64,000 nucleotides of DNA from an uncultured Algibacter sp. GTDB lineage: Bacteria > Bacteroidota > Bacteroidia > Flavobacteriales > Flavobacteriaceae. The translations under genes were made by a program, and so were the position numbers. The stretch covers positions 62,001 to 126,000 of the forward strand of contig NZ_CANKXK010000006.1 of NCBI RefSeq assembly GCF_947487605.1, in the 5' to 3' direction. Numbering within the stretch: the stretch's first letter is position 1; each line of letters starts with the position of its first letter. Shown here one piece after another: positions 9,024-17,898 of this stretch. Under the pieces are notes generated by a model, which searched no databases, was not told the origin of the DNA, and saw nothing but the letters and a program-made list of their open reading frames with translations.

Positions 9024-9056
9024 TTCAGACCTGTCAGGTTTTTGAAACCTAACATA
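9024..9056. repeat. Small hairpin repeat between hisD and hisC
   Basis: The spacer reads as a degenerate palindrome, CAGACCTGTCAGGTTT followed by TTGAAACCTAACAT. Its core is AGGTTT-ttg-AAACCT (9036-9050). The sequence resembles the flavobacterial repeat 'cagacctgtcaggttt'. Confidence 0.5.
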
Positions 9057-9068
9057 TCTTGTATTTAA

Positions 9069-10355
9069 TTATTTTTTCAAATCTTTTAATCGAATACTCA
9101 CAGCATTTTTGTGAGCTTGCAAACCTTCAGCTTCCGCCATTAACTCTATAGTTTCTCCTATATTAAGTAAGCCTTCTTTAGATATTTTTTGAAACGTCAT
9201 ACTTTTTGTAAAGCTATCCAAATTTACTCCAGAATACGCTTTTGAAAACCCATTAGTTGGCAAAGTATGATTAGTACCTGAAGCATAATCTCCAGCACTT
9301 TCAGGTGTGTAATCACCAATAAATACTGAACCTGCATTACTAATACCATTAACATACAAATCTTCATTTTTAGAACAGATGATAAAGTGTTCAGGACCAT
9401 ATTCATCAATCATCTCTAAAGCGATAGTATCATTTTCAATATATATCAACTTTGAATTGGAAATTGCTTGTTCTGCAATTGCTTTACGCGGAAGTACCTC
9501 CAATTGCTTTGAAACTTCACCTGAAACGTCATCAATCAATCGTTTTGATGTTGAAACCAAAATCACTTGACTATCTATACCGTGTTCTGCTTGACTCAAT
9601 AAATCTGAAGCAATATAAGCTGCATTGGCGGTGTCGTCTGCCACTACTAATAATTCACTTGGGCCTGCAGGCATGTCAATAGCAACACCATACTTTGTTG
9701 AAAGCTGTTTTGCAACAGTAACAAATTGATTTCCTGGACCGAAAATTTTATACACTTTTGGAATACTTTCTGTACCAAAGGTTAATCCTGCAATGGCTTG
9801 AATACCTCCTACTTTTATAATTTTTGTAACACCACACAATTTTGCTGCAAATAAAATTTCTGATGCTAATTGCCCGTCTTTATTTGGTGGTGAACACAAA
9901 ACAATTTCTTTACAACCAGCTATTTGAGCTGGTACTGCCAACATTAAAACTGTTGAAAATAAAGGTGCAGTTCCTCCTGGAATGTATAGACCCACTTTTT
10001 GAATTGGTCTTTTTTCTTGCCAACACTGCACACCGTTTGTTGTTTCAATATTGATTTTAGAAGTTTTTTGAGCTGCATGAAATATTTCAATATTCTGTTT
10101 TGCTTGCTTGATAGCATTTTGAAGCTTCTCAGGAACCTGTTGAATTGCTTTTTCAATTTCTTCAGAAGTAACAACGTTTGACTCTAAAGAAATACCATCA
10201 AACTTACTTGTATATCTTTTAATCGCTTCATCACCATTTTTTGACACATCAATAAATATTTCATTGACTGTACCTTCAATATCATCAACCGTTTGTGTAG
10301 GGCGTTTTAAAATAGACGTCCATTCACTTTTCTTCGGATTATTAATTGTTTGCAT
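9069..10355 (-). CDS. hisD: Histidinol dehydrogenase
   Basis: A 428-residue zinc- and NAD-dependent enzyme for the last two oxidations, histidinol to histidine. Key motifs are YIPGGTAPLFST, FGPGNQFVTVAK, MPAGPSELLV, the zinc ligand region LLSQAEHGIDSQ, the catalytic EYGPEH and the zinc/substrate motif ASGTNHTLPT. Length and order match the family. It is the second structural gene, 62 bases after hisG. The spacer contains a short GC-rich hairpin (TTTTCGCTTTCGCGC) of the same repeat-like type as the others in this operon. Confidence 0.97.
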   Translation of the reverse strand: MQTINNPKKSEWTSILKRPTQTVDDIEGTVNEIFIDVSKNGDEAIKRYTSKFDGISLESNVVTSEEIEKAIQQVPEKLQNAIKQAKQNIEIFHAAQKTSKINIETTNGVQCWQEKRPIQKVGLYIPGGTAPLFSTVLMLAVPAQIAGCKEIVLCSPPNKDGQLASEILFAAKLCGVTKIIKVGGIQAIAGLTFGTESIPKVYKIFGPGNQFVTVAKQLSTKYGVAIDMPAGPSELLVVADDTANAAYIASDLLSQAEHGIDSQVILVSTSKRLIDDVSGEVSKQLEVLPRKAIAEQAISNSKLIYIENDTIALEMIDEYGPEHFIICSKNEDLYVNGISNAGSVFIGDYTPESAGDYASGTNHTLPTNGFSKAYSGVNLDSFTKSMTFQKISKEGLLNIGETIELMAEAEGLQAHKNAVSIRLKDLKK

Positions 10356-10417
10356 TCTTAATTTAACTTTGAGTTAAAATCATGAGGTTTTCGCTTTCGC
10401 GCAAATAACAAAATATG

Positions 10418-11275
10418 CTAAAGCACCATTTTTTCTATTGGACAAACTAAAATACCTTGAGCGCCTTTAGCTTTCAAATCGTCTATAACATCCCAAAACT
10501 GATTTTTGCTTATTACAGAGTGAATTGAACTCCAACCTGCCTCAGCTAATGGTAAAACTGTTGGGCTTTTCATTCCTGGCAAAATATCAATAATATCTTG
10601 TACCTTATCATTTGGAGCGTTAAGTAAAACATACTTGGAGTTTCGTCCTTTTAAAACCGATTGGATTCTAAATTGAATGGTTTCTAAAATCGCCAGCCTT
10701 TCGTTGTTTAATTTTGGAGATACCGCTAAAACGGCTTCTGACTTTAAAATGGTATCTACCTCCTTTAAATTGTTTTTAAACAAGGTGCTGCCACTAGAAA
10801 CGATATCGCAAATAGCATCAGCTAATCCAATATTTGGTGCTATTTCAACAGAACCATTAATAATATGAAGATTGGCATTTACATTGTTTTTATCTAGAAA
10901 TAATTGAACGGTATTTGGATAAGAGGTAGCAATGCGTTTGCCTTCTAAATCTTTGATGGTGTCATATTTTTGATCTTTTGGAACAGCAATACAAACACGA
11001 CATGAAGAAAACCCTAGTTTCTCTACAATGTTGATTCCTTCTCCTTTTTCAATTAAGACATTCTCTCCAATAATAGCAGCGTCCACTACGCCATCTTTTA
11101 AATATTGAGGAATATCACCATTTCTCAGATAAAATACTTCAACAGGAAATCCTTTAGCTGAAGCTTTTAATTGATCTTTTCCATTATCAATAGAAATACC
11201 AATGTCTTTTAATAATCTCATCGAGTCTTCGTTTAAACGACCCGATTTCTGTACTGCAATTCTTAGTTTACTCAT
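10418..11275 (-). CDS. hisG: ATP phosphoribosyltransferase, long form with C-terminal regulatory domain
   Basis: A 285-residue enzyme for the first committed step, ATP plus PRPP to phosphoribosyl-ATP. The N-terminus MSKLRIAVQKSGRLNEDS is typical, so I place the start at 11275; the frame is open nine codons further (to 11302), but that sequence lies next to the leader terminator. The bipartite catalytic domain includes ATSYPN and DIVSSGSTL in the PRPP-binding region. The C-terminal about 75 residues (IIDILPGMKSPTVLPL onward) form the ACT-like HisG_C domain, so this is the long, hisZ-independent form that is feedback-inhibited by histidine. First structural gene of the operon, controlled by the upstream attenuator. 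Confidence 0.97.
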   Translation of the reverse strand: MSKLRIAVQKSGRLNEDSMRLLKDIGISIDNGKDQLKASAKGFPVEVFYLRNGDIPQYLKDGVVDAAIIGENVLIEKGEGINIVEKLGFSSCRVCIAVPKDQKYDTIKDLEGKRIATSYPNTVQLFLDKNNVNANLHIINGSVEIAPNIGLADAICDIVSSGSTLFKNNLKEVDTILKSEAVLAVSPKLNNERLAILETIQFRIQSVLKGRNSKYVLLNAPNDKVQDIIDILPGMKSPTVLPLAEAGWSSIHSVISKNQFWDVIDDLKAKGAQGILVCPIEKMVL

Positions 11276-11322
11276 TTTCTTTTTGTTATGAGTTTGAAAC
11301 AATCTAGTTGATTTTAGAAATG

Positions 11323-11353
11323 AAAAACCCGCTTGATTGTCTCAAACGGGTTT
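11323..11353 (-). terminator. Attenuator terminator of the his operon
   Basis: On the minus strand a hairpin with 12-base arms (11353-11342 and 11336-11325; AAACCCGTTTGA and TCAAGCGGGTTT, one G-U pair) closes a five-base loop and is followed by a T run. It lies between the leader peptide and hisG. Its left arm overlaps 11348-11340 (CGTTTGAGA), which can pair instead with TCTCAAGCG inside the end of the leader reading frame (11400-11392). This gives mutually exclusive terminator and antiterminator structures. Confidence 0.85.
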
Positions 11354-11385
11354 AAAAATATATGTTGATTTTACTCAATACATTT

Positions 11386-11439
11386 TCACTTCGCTTGAGA
11401 GCAAATATGAAAATGATGATGTAATTGAATAAAAGTCAT
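11386..11439 (-). CDS. hisL: his operon leader peptide
   Basis: A 17-codon frame, ATG to TGA, reads MTFIQLHHHFHICSQAK. Four of five consecutive residues are histidine, the hallmark of a his attenuator leader peptide (the E. coli leader is likewise a short peptide with a His run). It starts about 20 bases after the predicted transcription start and ends 33 bases before the terminator hairpin. The final codons TCT CAA GCG supply the antiterminator arm. A ribosome stalled at the His codons would leave this arm free; one reaching the stop codon would cover it and allow termination. I infer the mechanism from this arrangement. Confidence 0.88.
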   Translation of the reverse strand: MTFIQLHHHFHICSQAK

Positions 11440-11457
11440 GTTTTTTTATTAACAGTG

Positions 11458-11490
11458 CAAATATCTATAATTTATATGATTAAATCCAAA
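11458..11490 (-). promoter_or_regulatory. Candidate his operon promoter
   Basis: On the minus strand TTTG (11490-11487) is followed after 21 bases by GATATTTG (11465-11458), one mismatch from the Bacteroidota -7 consensus TAnnTTTG at the right spacing from the -33 element. It places the transcript start just upstream of hisL. Confidence 0.5.
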
Positions 11491-11585
11491 TTATAAATAC
11501 AATTCTTGAAACAATTCAATATTATTAATATTTATCTATAAAAAAATTAATAATTTCTAAAGAATGTATTAAATGCTCAATTATT

Positions 11586-12401
11586 TTATTGATTTCCAAG
11601 AATAATTGGCATACCACTATCTCCAGACCCAATAACAATAACTTTACTGTTTGATGATTCTGAAAGTTTAACAGTTGCTTCAATTCCTTTATCCTGAAGG
11701 ATTTTATCTGTTAATGATGCGCTTAGAATTCTATTTGATTCTGCTTTACCTTTTGCTTCAATAATTACTTTCTCAGCTTCTTTTCTTGCACTTTCAAGTC
11801 TAAACTCATATTCCAATGATTCTTGCTCTTGCTTTAATTTACGCTCAATAGCTTCTTTAATTGTTGGAGGTAAAGTGACATCTCTTACTAGCACCTCATT
11901 TAATTGAACAAATTGTTTATCAAGTATTTTCTTGGTTTCTTGAAAAATTTCAACTTGAATGGCATCACGTTTAGTTGAATACAAGTCATCTGGCGTATAA
12001 CGCCCAATAACACTTCTTGCAGCACTTCGAATAGCTGGCTGTATAACGCGTTGCAAATAGTTTTGACCTAAAGACTGGTGTAAATTCCCCAATTCATCAT
12101 AAACAGGCTCATACCATGCAGAAGCATCAATTTGAATTTCTAATCCGTTTGAAGACAACACTTTCATTTTTTCGAAAAGCTCTTGCTGACGTACTTCATA
12201 AATATATACCTTATTCCAAGGTGCAACAACATGAAACCCTTCTCCCATTGGTGGTTCATCAACAACAACACCATCTCCAAAGGTTTTAAAAAGTACTCCA
12301 GCTTCACCAGAATCTATAGTTACTGCTGATTTTGCTAATACTACTACTAATATAATTGCCCCTATTATAAAAGGCAATGCTACTTTTGGCAATTTTTCCA
12401 T
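11586..12401 (-). CDS. Prohibitin-family SPFH/Band 7 membrane protein
   Basis: A 271-residue protein with one N-terminal transmembrane helix (about residues 8-25) followed by an SPFH domain beginning at AVTIDSGEAGVLFKTFGDG. The C-terminal third is a long charged helix (KRDAIQVEIFQETKKIL ... LEYEFRLESARKEAEKVIIEAKGKAESN), typical of prohibitin/HflK-type scaffold proteins that oligomerise at the inner membrane. No protease partner is encoded nearby. It lies 13 bases downstream of the VWA gene, same strand, and its stop is about 95 bases upstream of the predicted his promoter. Confidence 0.9.
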   Translation of the reverse strand: MEKLPKVALPFIIGAIILVVVLAKSAVTIDSGEAGVLFKTFGDGVVVDEPPMGEGFHVVAPWNKVYIYEVRQQELFEKMKVLSSNGLEIQIDASAWYEPVYDELGNLHQSLGQNYLQRVIQPAIRSAARSVIGRYTPDDLYSTKRDAIQVEIFQETKKILDKQFVQLNEVLVRDVTLPPTIKEAIERKLKQEQESLEYEFRLESARKEAEKVIIEAKGKAESNRILSASLTDKILQDKGIEATVKLSESSNSKVIVIGSGDSGMPIILGNQ

Positions 12402-12414
12402 TATTTATTTTAGT

Positions 12415-14448
12415 TTAAATTAATCCGTTATATTTTCTTAGAAACCATTCTAAACCTAAGCTAATTGCTATAATGGCTAGGAGGTATTTCCAATCTATCA
12501 AAGGTATGGTTTTTTTGACGCTTTTTTGGATTGGAATGAAGCGATTATCATTTAATAATTCATCAATAATTCTTTCAGCATTATTAATGAAATGACTTGT
12601 ACCAGAACTGTTAGTAGCCAAATGCTGTAACTTTGTTACATTGGCATTCATAAATTGTTGTTCTACGTTATATTCCAATATTTCAAAATTTCCAACCTTG
12701 GATATATTTTCACTAGCAACAGACACCGCAAAACTATAATTGGATGCTGGTAAACTGCTTAAATCTACTTGGTAATTACTGTTTTTTAAAATAAAAGGAA
12801 AGGTCTTCTTTTCGTTAGAATTTAAATCTGTAACTACCATTTTTAGATTTTGTCTTGCATCAAAAACATAATTCTTATCAAAGAACTGACCTTTAATAAT
12901 GATGCTACTGCTCGAATTATAAAACGACTCGTAATCAACATCTAATCGACTTCTTCTTTTTTTAGATGCTAAATATTGAACTAACTTACCTATAAAATTA
13001 TCAAATTCGTTAAAAGATTGATTATTAATAAAACTTTGAGCCCGCCATTGCCAAATGTTCTCTCCAAACAATATCGCTTCTCTTCTACCACCAGTTTCGT
13101 AAGTTGATAATAAAGGTTCTTCAAGCTTAATACTATTTAGAGATTTAAATAAAATGGTTTGAGTAGGTAATGAAAAAGATATGGATCCGTAGTTAGATTT
13201 TAAAGGAGGAAAGTCTTCGAAACTCATGTCACCAATATAAAAAGGCGCGTAATTAACATTCAAATTTGCTTGATAATCTTCTACTTGATAAGTAACTTCA
13301 TGATTGAAATTTTCATAATTGTTATTTACAAAGTTTAAATCTGCCTTAGGGCCTACTATTATAAAACTATTTTTGTTTTCACTTTTTAACTTATCAACCA
13401 AATTTTTAAACCTATTATTAGGTTGATAAACCACAATTAATTGAAAATCATTTATTTGATTAGTAATTTCATTGGATCTTAAAAACTTAACTGTGCGTTG
13501 TTCATTGCTTTCTATACTCTTTTTAAGAGCACCTAAATCGGGATGAGAAAAATCGCTTACGATAGCTATATTTGTCTTTTGGTCTATAACTTCTACAGCA
13601 AAATTCTTCGAATTATTTACAATGTTTTTTTCGTTTTTTAAAGGAACAACTTGCGCTTTATAAGAATTAACACCTACTCTTGTAGAAGGTATCGTAAAAT
13701 TTATAACTTTAGAATTATTCTCTTTTGTAAACCTAACAGTTTCAGAATAAACCGTTTTAGTACCTGAAGTCACTACAAATCTGGTATCAATACTTTTATT
13801 GCCGTTATATGTTAATATAGTTTCAACGGGAAAACTATTCTTTAAATAGGCATATTTATTAACGTTTAATTGAGTGATTTTTAAATCTGTATATCTAATC
13901 GTATCACCAACAATAATAGGATAAATTGGTTGTTCAAATTCTTTGGTTATAAATTCATAATCTGAACCATATGTTTGGTTTCCATCTGTTATTATTACTG
14001 TTGGAGAAATAGTTTCCGTATAAATTTGGTGTAACTGATTAAATACTTGGTTAATATTTGTTTGATTTTCGGTAAACCCAATCGAATCTGATAATGTAAT
14101 ATCACTCCCGAACGCATATGTCTCAAGGTTAAATTTCTCTTTGATGGATTGATTGCTTTTTAGAAATTCTACAAAGCTTCTAACTTTGTTATCATAATTC
14201 AAATGCTTTATTGAGCTCGAATTATCTATAGCAAGTATTAAATTTGGCTTTTCAGTGACTATTTGTTGGCTTTTAAATTTTGGATTTATAAACAATAACA
14301 ATATAGAAAAGATGGTAATAAACCGAAGAAGCGTAGCTATTAATATGAATCTTGATTTGTTTTTTGCTTTATATTTATACTGAAAAAGCGCTATAAATAG
14401 CGCTAATATTCCAGCAAATATGATGTATAATAGAGTTTCTGAACTCAT
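12415..14448 (-). CDS. Membrane-anchored VWA domain protein
   Basis: A 677-residue protein with two N-terminal transmembrane helices (about 4-22 and 32-52), a von Willebrand A domain starting near residue 68 and a C-terminal helix (PLIDWKYLLAIIAISLGLEW). The MIDAS motif DNSSS (DxSxS) is intact, and a later conserved ITDGNQT segment provides a further metal-site residue. This layout is common in Bacteroidota, related to Bat-type proteins. I start at ATG 14448 (MSSETLLYIIFAG). The frame runs 17 codons further upstream, but those residues (LFPRKRESH) are translation of an intergenic REP-like repeat. Function unknown. It follows fabG. Confidence 0.88.
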   Translation of the reverse strand: MSSETLLYIIFAGILALFIALFQYKYKAKNKSRFILIATLLRFITIFSILLLFINPKFKSQQIVTEKPNLILAIDNSSSIKHLNYDNKVRSFVEFLKSNQSIKEKFNLETYAFGSDITLSDSIGFTENQTNINQVFNQLHQIYTETISPTVIITDGNQTYGSDYEFITKEFEQPIYPIIVGDTIRYTDLKITQLNVNKYAYLKNSFPVETILTYNGNKSIDTRFVVTSGTKTVYSETVRFTKENNSKVINFTIPSTRVGVNSYKAQVVPLKNEKNIVNNSKNFAVEVIDQKTNIAIVSDFSHPDLGALKKSIESNEQRTVKFLRSNEITNQINDFQLIVVYQPNNRFKNLVDKLKSENKNSFIIVGPKADLNFVNNNYENFNHEVTYQVEDYQANLNVNYAPFYIGDMSFEDFPPLKSNYGSISFSLPTQTILFKSLNSIKLEEPLLSTYETGGRREAILFGENIWQWRAQSFINNQSFNEFDNFIGKLVQYLASKKRRSRLDVDYESFYNSSSSIIIKGQFFDKNYVFDARQNLKMVVTDLNSNEKKTFPFILKNSNYQVDLSSLPASNYSFAVSVASENISKVGNFEILEYNVEQQFMNANVTKLQHLATNSSGTSHFINNAERIIDELLNDNRFIPIQKSVKKTIPLIDWKYLLAIIAISLGLEWFLRKYNGLI

Positions 14449-14473
14449 TAAAAGATTCGATATATTTTGATGA

Positions 14474-14495
14474 GATTCCCTCTTACGAGGAAATA
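14474..14495. repeat. REP-like repeat between fabG and the VWA gene
   Basis: The palindrome ATTCCCTC-ttac-GAGGAAAT lies in the short spacer. It is a copy of the widespread 'attcccgc...gcgggaat' flavobacterial repeat, whose translation typically yields FPRKRES. It falsely extends the downstream reading frame. Confidence 0.6.
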
Positions 14496-14505
14496 ACAAA
14501 TAAGT

Positions 14506-15252
14506 TTAAGTAAGCATTCCGCCGTCTACATTTAACGTTTGACCTGTAACATAGGCGCTCATATCGCTTGCTAAGAATACACAAACATTAGCGATATCTT
14601 CTGGAGTTCCACCTCTTTTTAAAGGGATTCCTGCTCGCCATCCTTTTACAACTTCTTCATCTAACTTAGCTGTCATTTCTGTTTCAATAAAACCAGGAGC
14701 AACAACATTACTTCTAATATTTCTAGAGCCTAACTCTAAAGCTACAGATTTTGAAAACCCAATAATACCAGCTTTTGATGCCGCATAATTGGTTTGTCCC
14801 GCATTCCCTTTTACACCAACAACAGAACTCATATTAATAATAGAGCCTTTACGTTGTTTCAACATCGTTCTTTGAACTGCCTTAGTCATATTAAAAACGG
14901 ACTTTAGGTTTACTTCAATAACCGTATCAAAATCCTCTTCAGAAATACGCATTAAGAGATTATCTTTTGTAATTCCTGCGTTGTTTACTAAAATATCAAT
15001 ACTTCCAAATTCTAACACGACATCTTCTGCTAATTTCTGTGCTTCCTCAAAACTAGCTGCATTACTTTTATAACCTTTCGCTTTAATACCTAATGCATTT
15101 AACTCTTTTTCTAGTTCATTTGCCGCATCAACAGAAGAACTATATGTAAATGCAACATTAGCACCTTGTTTAGCAAAAACTTGTGCTATTCCTTTTCCTA
15201 TACCTCGACTTGCTCCAGTAACAATGGCTGTTTTTCCTTCTAGTAATTTCAT
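14506..15252 (-). CDS. fabG: 3-oxoacyl-[acyl-carrier-protein] reductase
   Basis: A 248-residue SDR enzyme reducing 3-oxoacyl-ACP with NADPH in fatty acid elongation. Signatures are TGASRGIGKGIA at the N-terminus, NNAG (VNNAGIT), the catalytic Ser in NMSSVVG and YAASK with the active-site Tyr and Lys. The C-terminus SAYVTGQTLNVDGGMLT matches FabG closely. Length is exactly typical. It follows a terminator downstream of sucD and precedes the VWA gene. Confidence 0.94.
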   Translation of the reverse strand: MKLLEGKTAIVTGASRGIGKGIAQVFAKQGANVAFTYSSSVDAANELEKELNALGIKAKGYKSNAASFEEAQKLAEDVVLEFGSIDILVNNAGITKDNLLMRISEEDFDTVIEVNLKSVFNMTKAVQRTMLKQRKGSIINMSSVVGVKGNAGQTNYAASKAGIIGFSKSVALELGSRNIRSNVVAPGFIETEMTAKLDEEVVKGWRAGIPLKRGGTPEDIANVCVFLASDMSAYVTGQTLNVDGGMLT

Positions 15253-15320
15253 AAATAAGTTTGCTTAATTGTAATTTTTTCTCGTGTATTCAAATATAAC
15301 AAATACAAATTGTTTGAAAT

Positions 15321-15351
15321 AAAAAAACCTCACAAGATTTTGTGAGGTTTT
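15321..15351 (-). terminator. Intrinsic terminator after sucD
   Basis: On the minus strand AAAACCTCACAA and TTGTGAGGTTTT form a nearly perfect hairpin with a short loop, followed by a run of T. It lies between the sucD stop and the fabG start, so fabG probably has its own promoter or depends on read-through. Confidence 0.8.
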
Positions 15352-15371
15352 GAAAATTGATTTTTTATTTT

Positions 15372-16244
15372 TTAAGCTAAAACTTCAGCTATTTTTTTTC
15401 CAATTTCAGCAGGAGAATCAACAACATGAATACCACAAGCACTCATAATTTTCTTTTTGGCTTGCGCAGTATCATCACTACCACCAACTATTGCACCAGC
15501 GTGCCCCATAGTTCGTCCAGCAGGAGCAGTTTCTCCAGCAATAAATCCAACCACTGGTTTTTTACTTCCACTTGATTTATACCAATTAGCAGCATCAGCT
15601 TCCAATTGACCACCAATTTCGCCAATCATTATAACAGCTTCGGTTTCAGGATCATTAATTAATAACTCAACAGCTTCTTTTGTTGTTGTTCCAATTATAG
15701 GGTCTCCACCAATACCAATTGCAGTAGTGATTCCCAATCCTTGCTTTACAACTTGATCTGCGGCTTCATAAGTTAAAGTTCCAGATTTAGAAACAATACC
15801 TACTTTTCCTTGTTTAAAAACAAAACCTGGCATAATACCAACCTTCGCTTCACCTGGTGTAATAACACCTGGGCAATTAGGACCTATTAATCTACAATCT
15901 TTATTTTTTATATAACTTGACGCTGTTATCATATCTGCAACAGGAATGCCTTCAGTTATAGTAATTATTACTTTAATACCAGCATCGGCAGCTTCCATTA
16001 TGGCATCAGCAGCAAAAGCAGGTGGCACAAAAATAATAGTAGTATCTGCACCAACCTCGTTAACCGCTTCTAAAACCGTATTAAATACTGGCTTATCTAA
16101 ATGTGTTTGACCTCCTTTACCTGGCGTTACACCACCTACAACATTGGTACCATATTCTATCATTTGGCTTGCGTGAAATGTTCCTTCACTCCCAGTAAAC
16201 CCCTGAACTATAATTTTTGAATCTTTATTTACTAAAACACTCAT
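15372..16244 (-). CDS. sucD: Succinate-CoA ligase, ADP-forming, alpha subunit
   Basis: A 290-residue subunit of the TCA-cycle enzyme that converts succinyl-CoA to succinate with substrate-level phosphorylation. The N-terminal CoA-binding domain shows [20 protein letters not shown] and GGVTPGKGG. The phosphorylated histidine lies in [13 protein letters not shown] near residue 245. Length is normal. The beta subunit gene sucC is not in this window, as is usual in Bacteroidota where the two are unlinked. The gene follows the second lpxD-like gene by 66 bases. Confidence 0.97.
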   Translation of the reverse strand: MSVLVNKDSKIIVQGFTGSEGTFHASQMIEYGTNVVGGVTPGKGGQTHLDKPVFNTVLEAVNEVGADTTIIFVPPAFAADAIMEAADAGIKVIITITEGIPVADMITASSYIKNKDCRLIGPNCPGVITPGEAKVGIMPGFVFKQGKVGIVSKSGTLTYEAADQVVKQGLGITTAIGIGGDPIIGTTTKEAVELLINDPETEAVIMIGEIGGQLEADAANWYKSSGSKKPVVGFIAGETAPAGRTMGHAGAIVGGSDDTAQAKKKIMSACGIHVVDSPAEIGKKIAEVLA

Positions 16245-16310
16245 TTTTTATTTTTTAATTTTTGAAAAGCTATGCAAAAATACTTTTTTGAAGCTAGAAT
16301 TAAGTCTAAA

Positions 16311-17249
16311 TTATTTTATTTTTTTTATCGTCGATAAAATCTCTGGTATCCTTTTAATTGAAGCCATTTCTTTTAAAACAAGACGTGCCTCTTGCGCTGG
16401 GACACCCCAATAGGTTTTACCTCCTTCTAAGGATTTACTAATACCTGTTTGAGCATGAACTACTGCCTTTTTGCCAATAGTAATCCCACTGGTACAGCCA
16501 ACTTGCCCCCAGATAGTTACTTCATCTTCAATAACCACACACCCCGCTATACCAGCTAATGAGGCTATTAAACATTTCTTCCCAATAACCGTATCGTGAC
16601 CAATTTGAATTTGATTGTCTAACTTGGTTCCTTCTCCAATAATGGTATCTCCAGTAACACCTCTATCTATAGTACAACCTGCTCCTATATCTACATTGTC
16701 TTTTATTACTACACGTCCACAAGACTTTAATCTATCGTAACCTTCTGGTCTATTTTTATAATAAAACGCATTTGCACCTAAAACAGTTCCAGAATGAATT
16801 GTAACATTATTTCCTATAACTGCATCATCATAAATACTTACGTTAGAATGAATAATGCAATTATCACCAATTACAACATTATGACCTATAAAGCAGTTGG
16901 GTTGAATAATTGTGTTTTTTCCAATGATTGCAGAATCTGCAATACTAGTGTTTGAAGCTTTAAATGGTTTAAAATAATCTGTTAGTTTATTAAAATCTCT
17001 AAATGGGTCGTCACTTACTAATAAAGCCTTTCCCTCAGGGCATTCAACTTCCTTATTAATAAGAACAATTGTTGCTGCAGAATTAAGTGCTTTATCATAA
17101 TATTTTGGATGATCGACAAATACAATATCTCCTGGTTCTACAACATGAATTTCATTCATGCCTAAGACTTGAAAATTATCATCGCCTACAAAATTAGAAT
17201 CAATTAATTCTGCTATTTGCTTTAAAGTATGTGGTTTAGGGAACTTCAA
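16311..17249 (-). CDS. Second LpxD-like N-acyltransferase (left-handed beta-helix)
   Basis: An LpxD-type hexapeptide-repeat acyltransferase of about 312 residues. An N-terminal UDP-sugar-binding-like domain (LKQIAELIDSNFVGDD ... VDHPKYYDKAL) is followed by many [IV]G-x4 hexad repeats, the LpxD-like IQIGHDTVIG histidine and a GANAFYYK loop where true LpxD has GADGFG. I start at TTG 17249 (LKFPKPHTLKQ), four bases after the efp stop; the only in-frame ATG (17297) would overlap efp by 44 bases and add residues absent from remembered homologues. True lpxD lies at 20.1-21.2 kb, so this is a paralogue with an unassigned acyl or sugar specificity, probably in lipid A or a related glycolipid. Confidence 0.85.
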   Translation of the reverse strand: MKFPKPHTLKQIAELIDSNFVGDDNFQVLGMNEIHVVEPGDIVFVDHPKYYDKALNSAATIVLINKEVECPEGKALLVSDDPFRDFNKLTDYFKPFKASNTSIADSAIIGKNTIIQPNCFIGHNVVIGDNCIIHSNVSIYDDAVIGNNVTIHSGTVLGANAFYYKNRPEGYDRLKSCGRVVIKDNVDIGAGCTIDRGVTGDTIIGEGTKLDNQIQIGHDTVIGKKCLIASLAGIAGCVVIEDEVTIWGQVGCTSGITIGKKAVVHAQTGISKSLEGGKTYWGVPAQEARLVLKEMASIKRIPEILSTIKKIK

Positions 17250-17253
17250 AAAG

Positions 17254-17820
17254 TTATTCTTTAATACGTTCTTTGTATGTTCCCTTTTCTGTTTCAATTT
17301 TTATTTTGTCACCCTCATTAATAAATAATGGGACATTGACCTCGGCTCCAGTTTCAACAGTTGCTGGCTTTGTTGCATTTGTTGCTGTATTACCTTTTAC
17401 CCCAGGCTCTGTATGTGTGACTTCTAAAATAACACTAGCAGGCATTTCAACAGATAGAGGTAAATTATCTTCCGTATTAATTAAAACCGTTACAACCTCG
17501 CCTTCTTTCATTAAGTCTGGTCTGTCTAGAGCTGCTTCTAATAATCGAATTTGAGTATAATCTGCTTCATTCATGAAATGATAAAACTCACCGTCGTTAT
17601 ACAAGTATTGAAATTTGTGTGTTTCTACTCGAACATCATCAATTTTATGACCAGCAGAAAATGTATTATCAATAACCTTTCCAGTGGTAACACTCTTTAA
17701 TTTAGTTCTTACAAAAGCAGGTCCTTTACCTGGTTTTACATGCAAAAATTCAATTATTTTAAAAATATCATGATTATATTTTATGCATAATCCGTTTCTA
17801 ATATCACTTGTACTTGCCAT
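17254..17820 (-). CDS. efp: Translation elongation factor P
   Basis: A 188-residue three-domain factor that relieves ribosome stalling at polyproline stretches. The tip loop reads PGKGPAFVRTKLK with the conserved, usually modified, lysine at position 32. The C-terminal block KGNTATNATKPATVETGAEVN is typical. No EpmA/EpmB-type modification gene is nearby. It lies between lpxA and the lpxD-like gene on the same strand, an arrangement I recall as common in Bacteroidota. Confidence 0.97.
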   Translation of the reverse strand: MASTSDIRNGLCIKYNHDIFKIIEFLHVKPGKGPAFVRTKLKSVTTGKVIDNTFSAGHKIDDVRVETHKFQYLYNDGEFYHFMNEADYTQIRLLEAALDRPDLMKEGEVVTVLINTEDNLPLSVEMPASVILEVTHTEPGVKGNTATNATKPATVETGAEVNVPLFINEGDKIKIETEKGTYKERIKE

Positions 17821-17898
17821 TCTTAAATTTTGAGTTTTTATTCGTTTTTTGTTGAGTTACTAGCTATAATATTTTCTATTATTCCTTTTAAATAAACT

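Noticed and set aside
14449-14499. N-terminal extension LFPRKRESH of the VWA protein.
   Set aside because: It is the translation of an intergenic REP-like repeat; the true start is ATG 14448.
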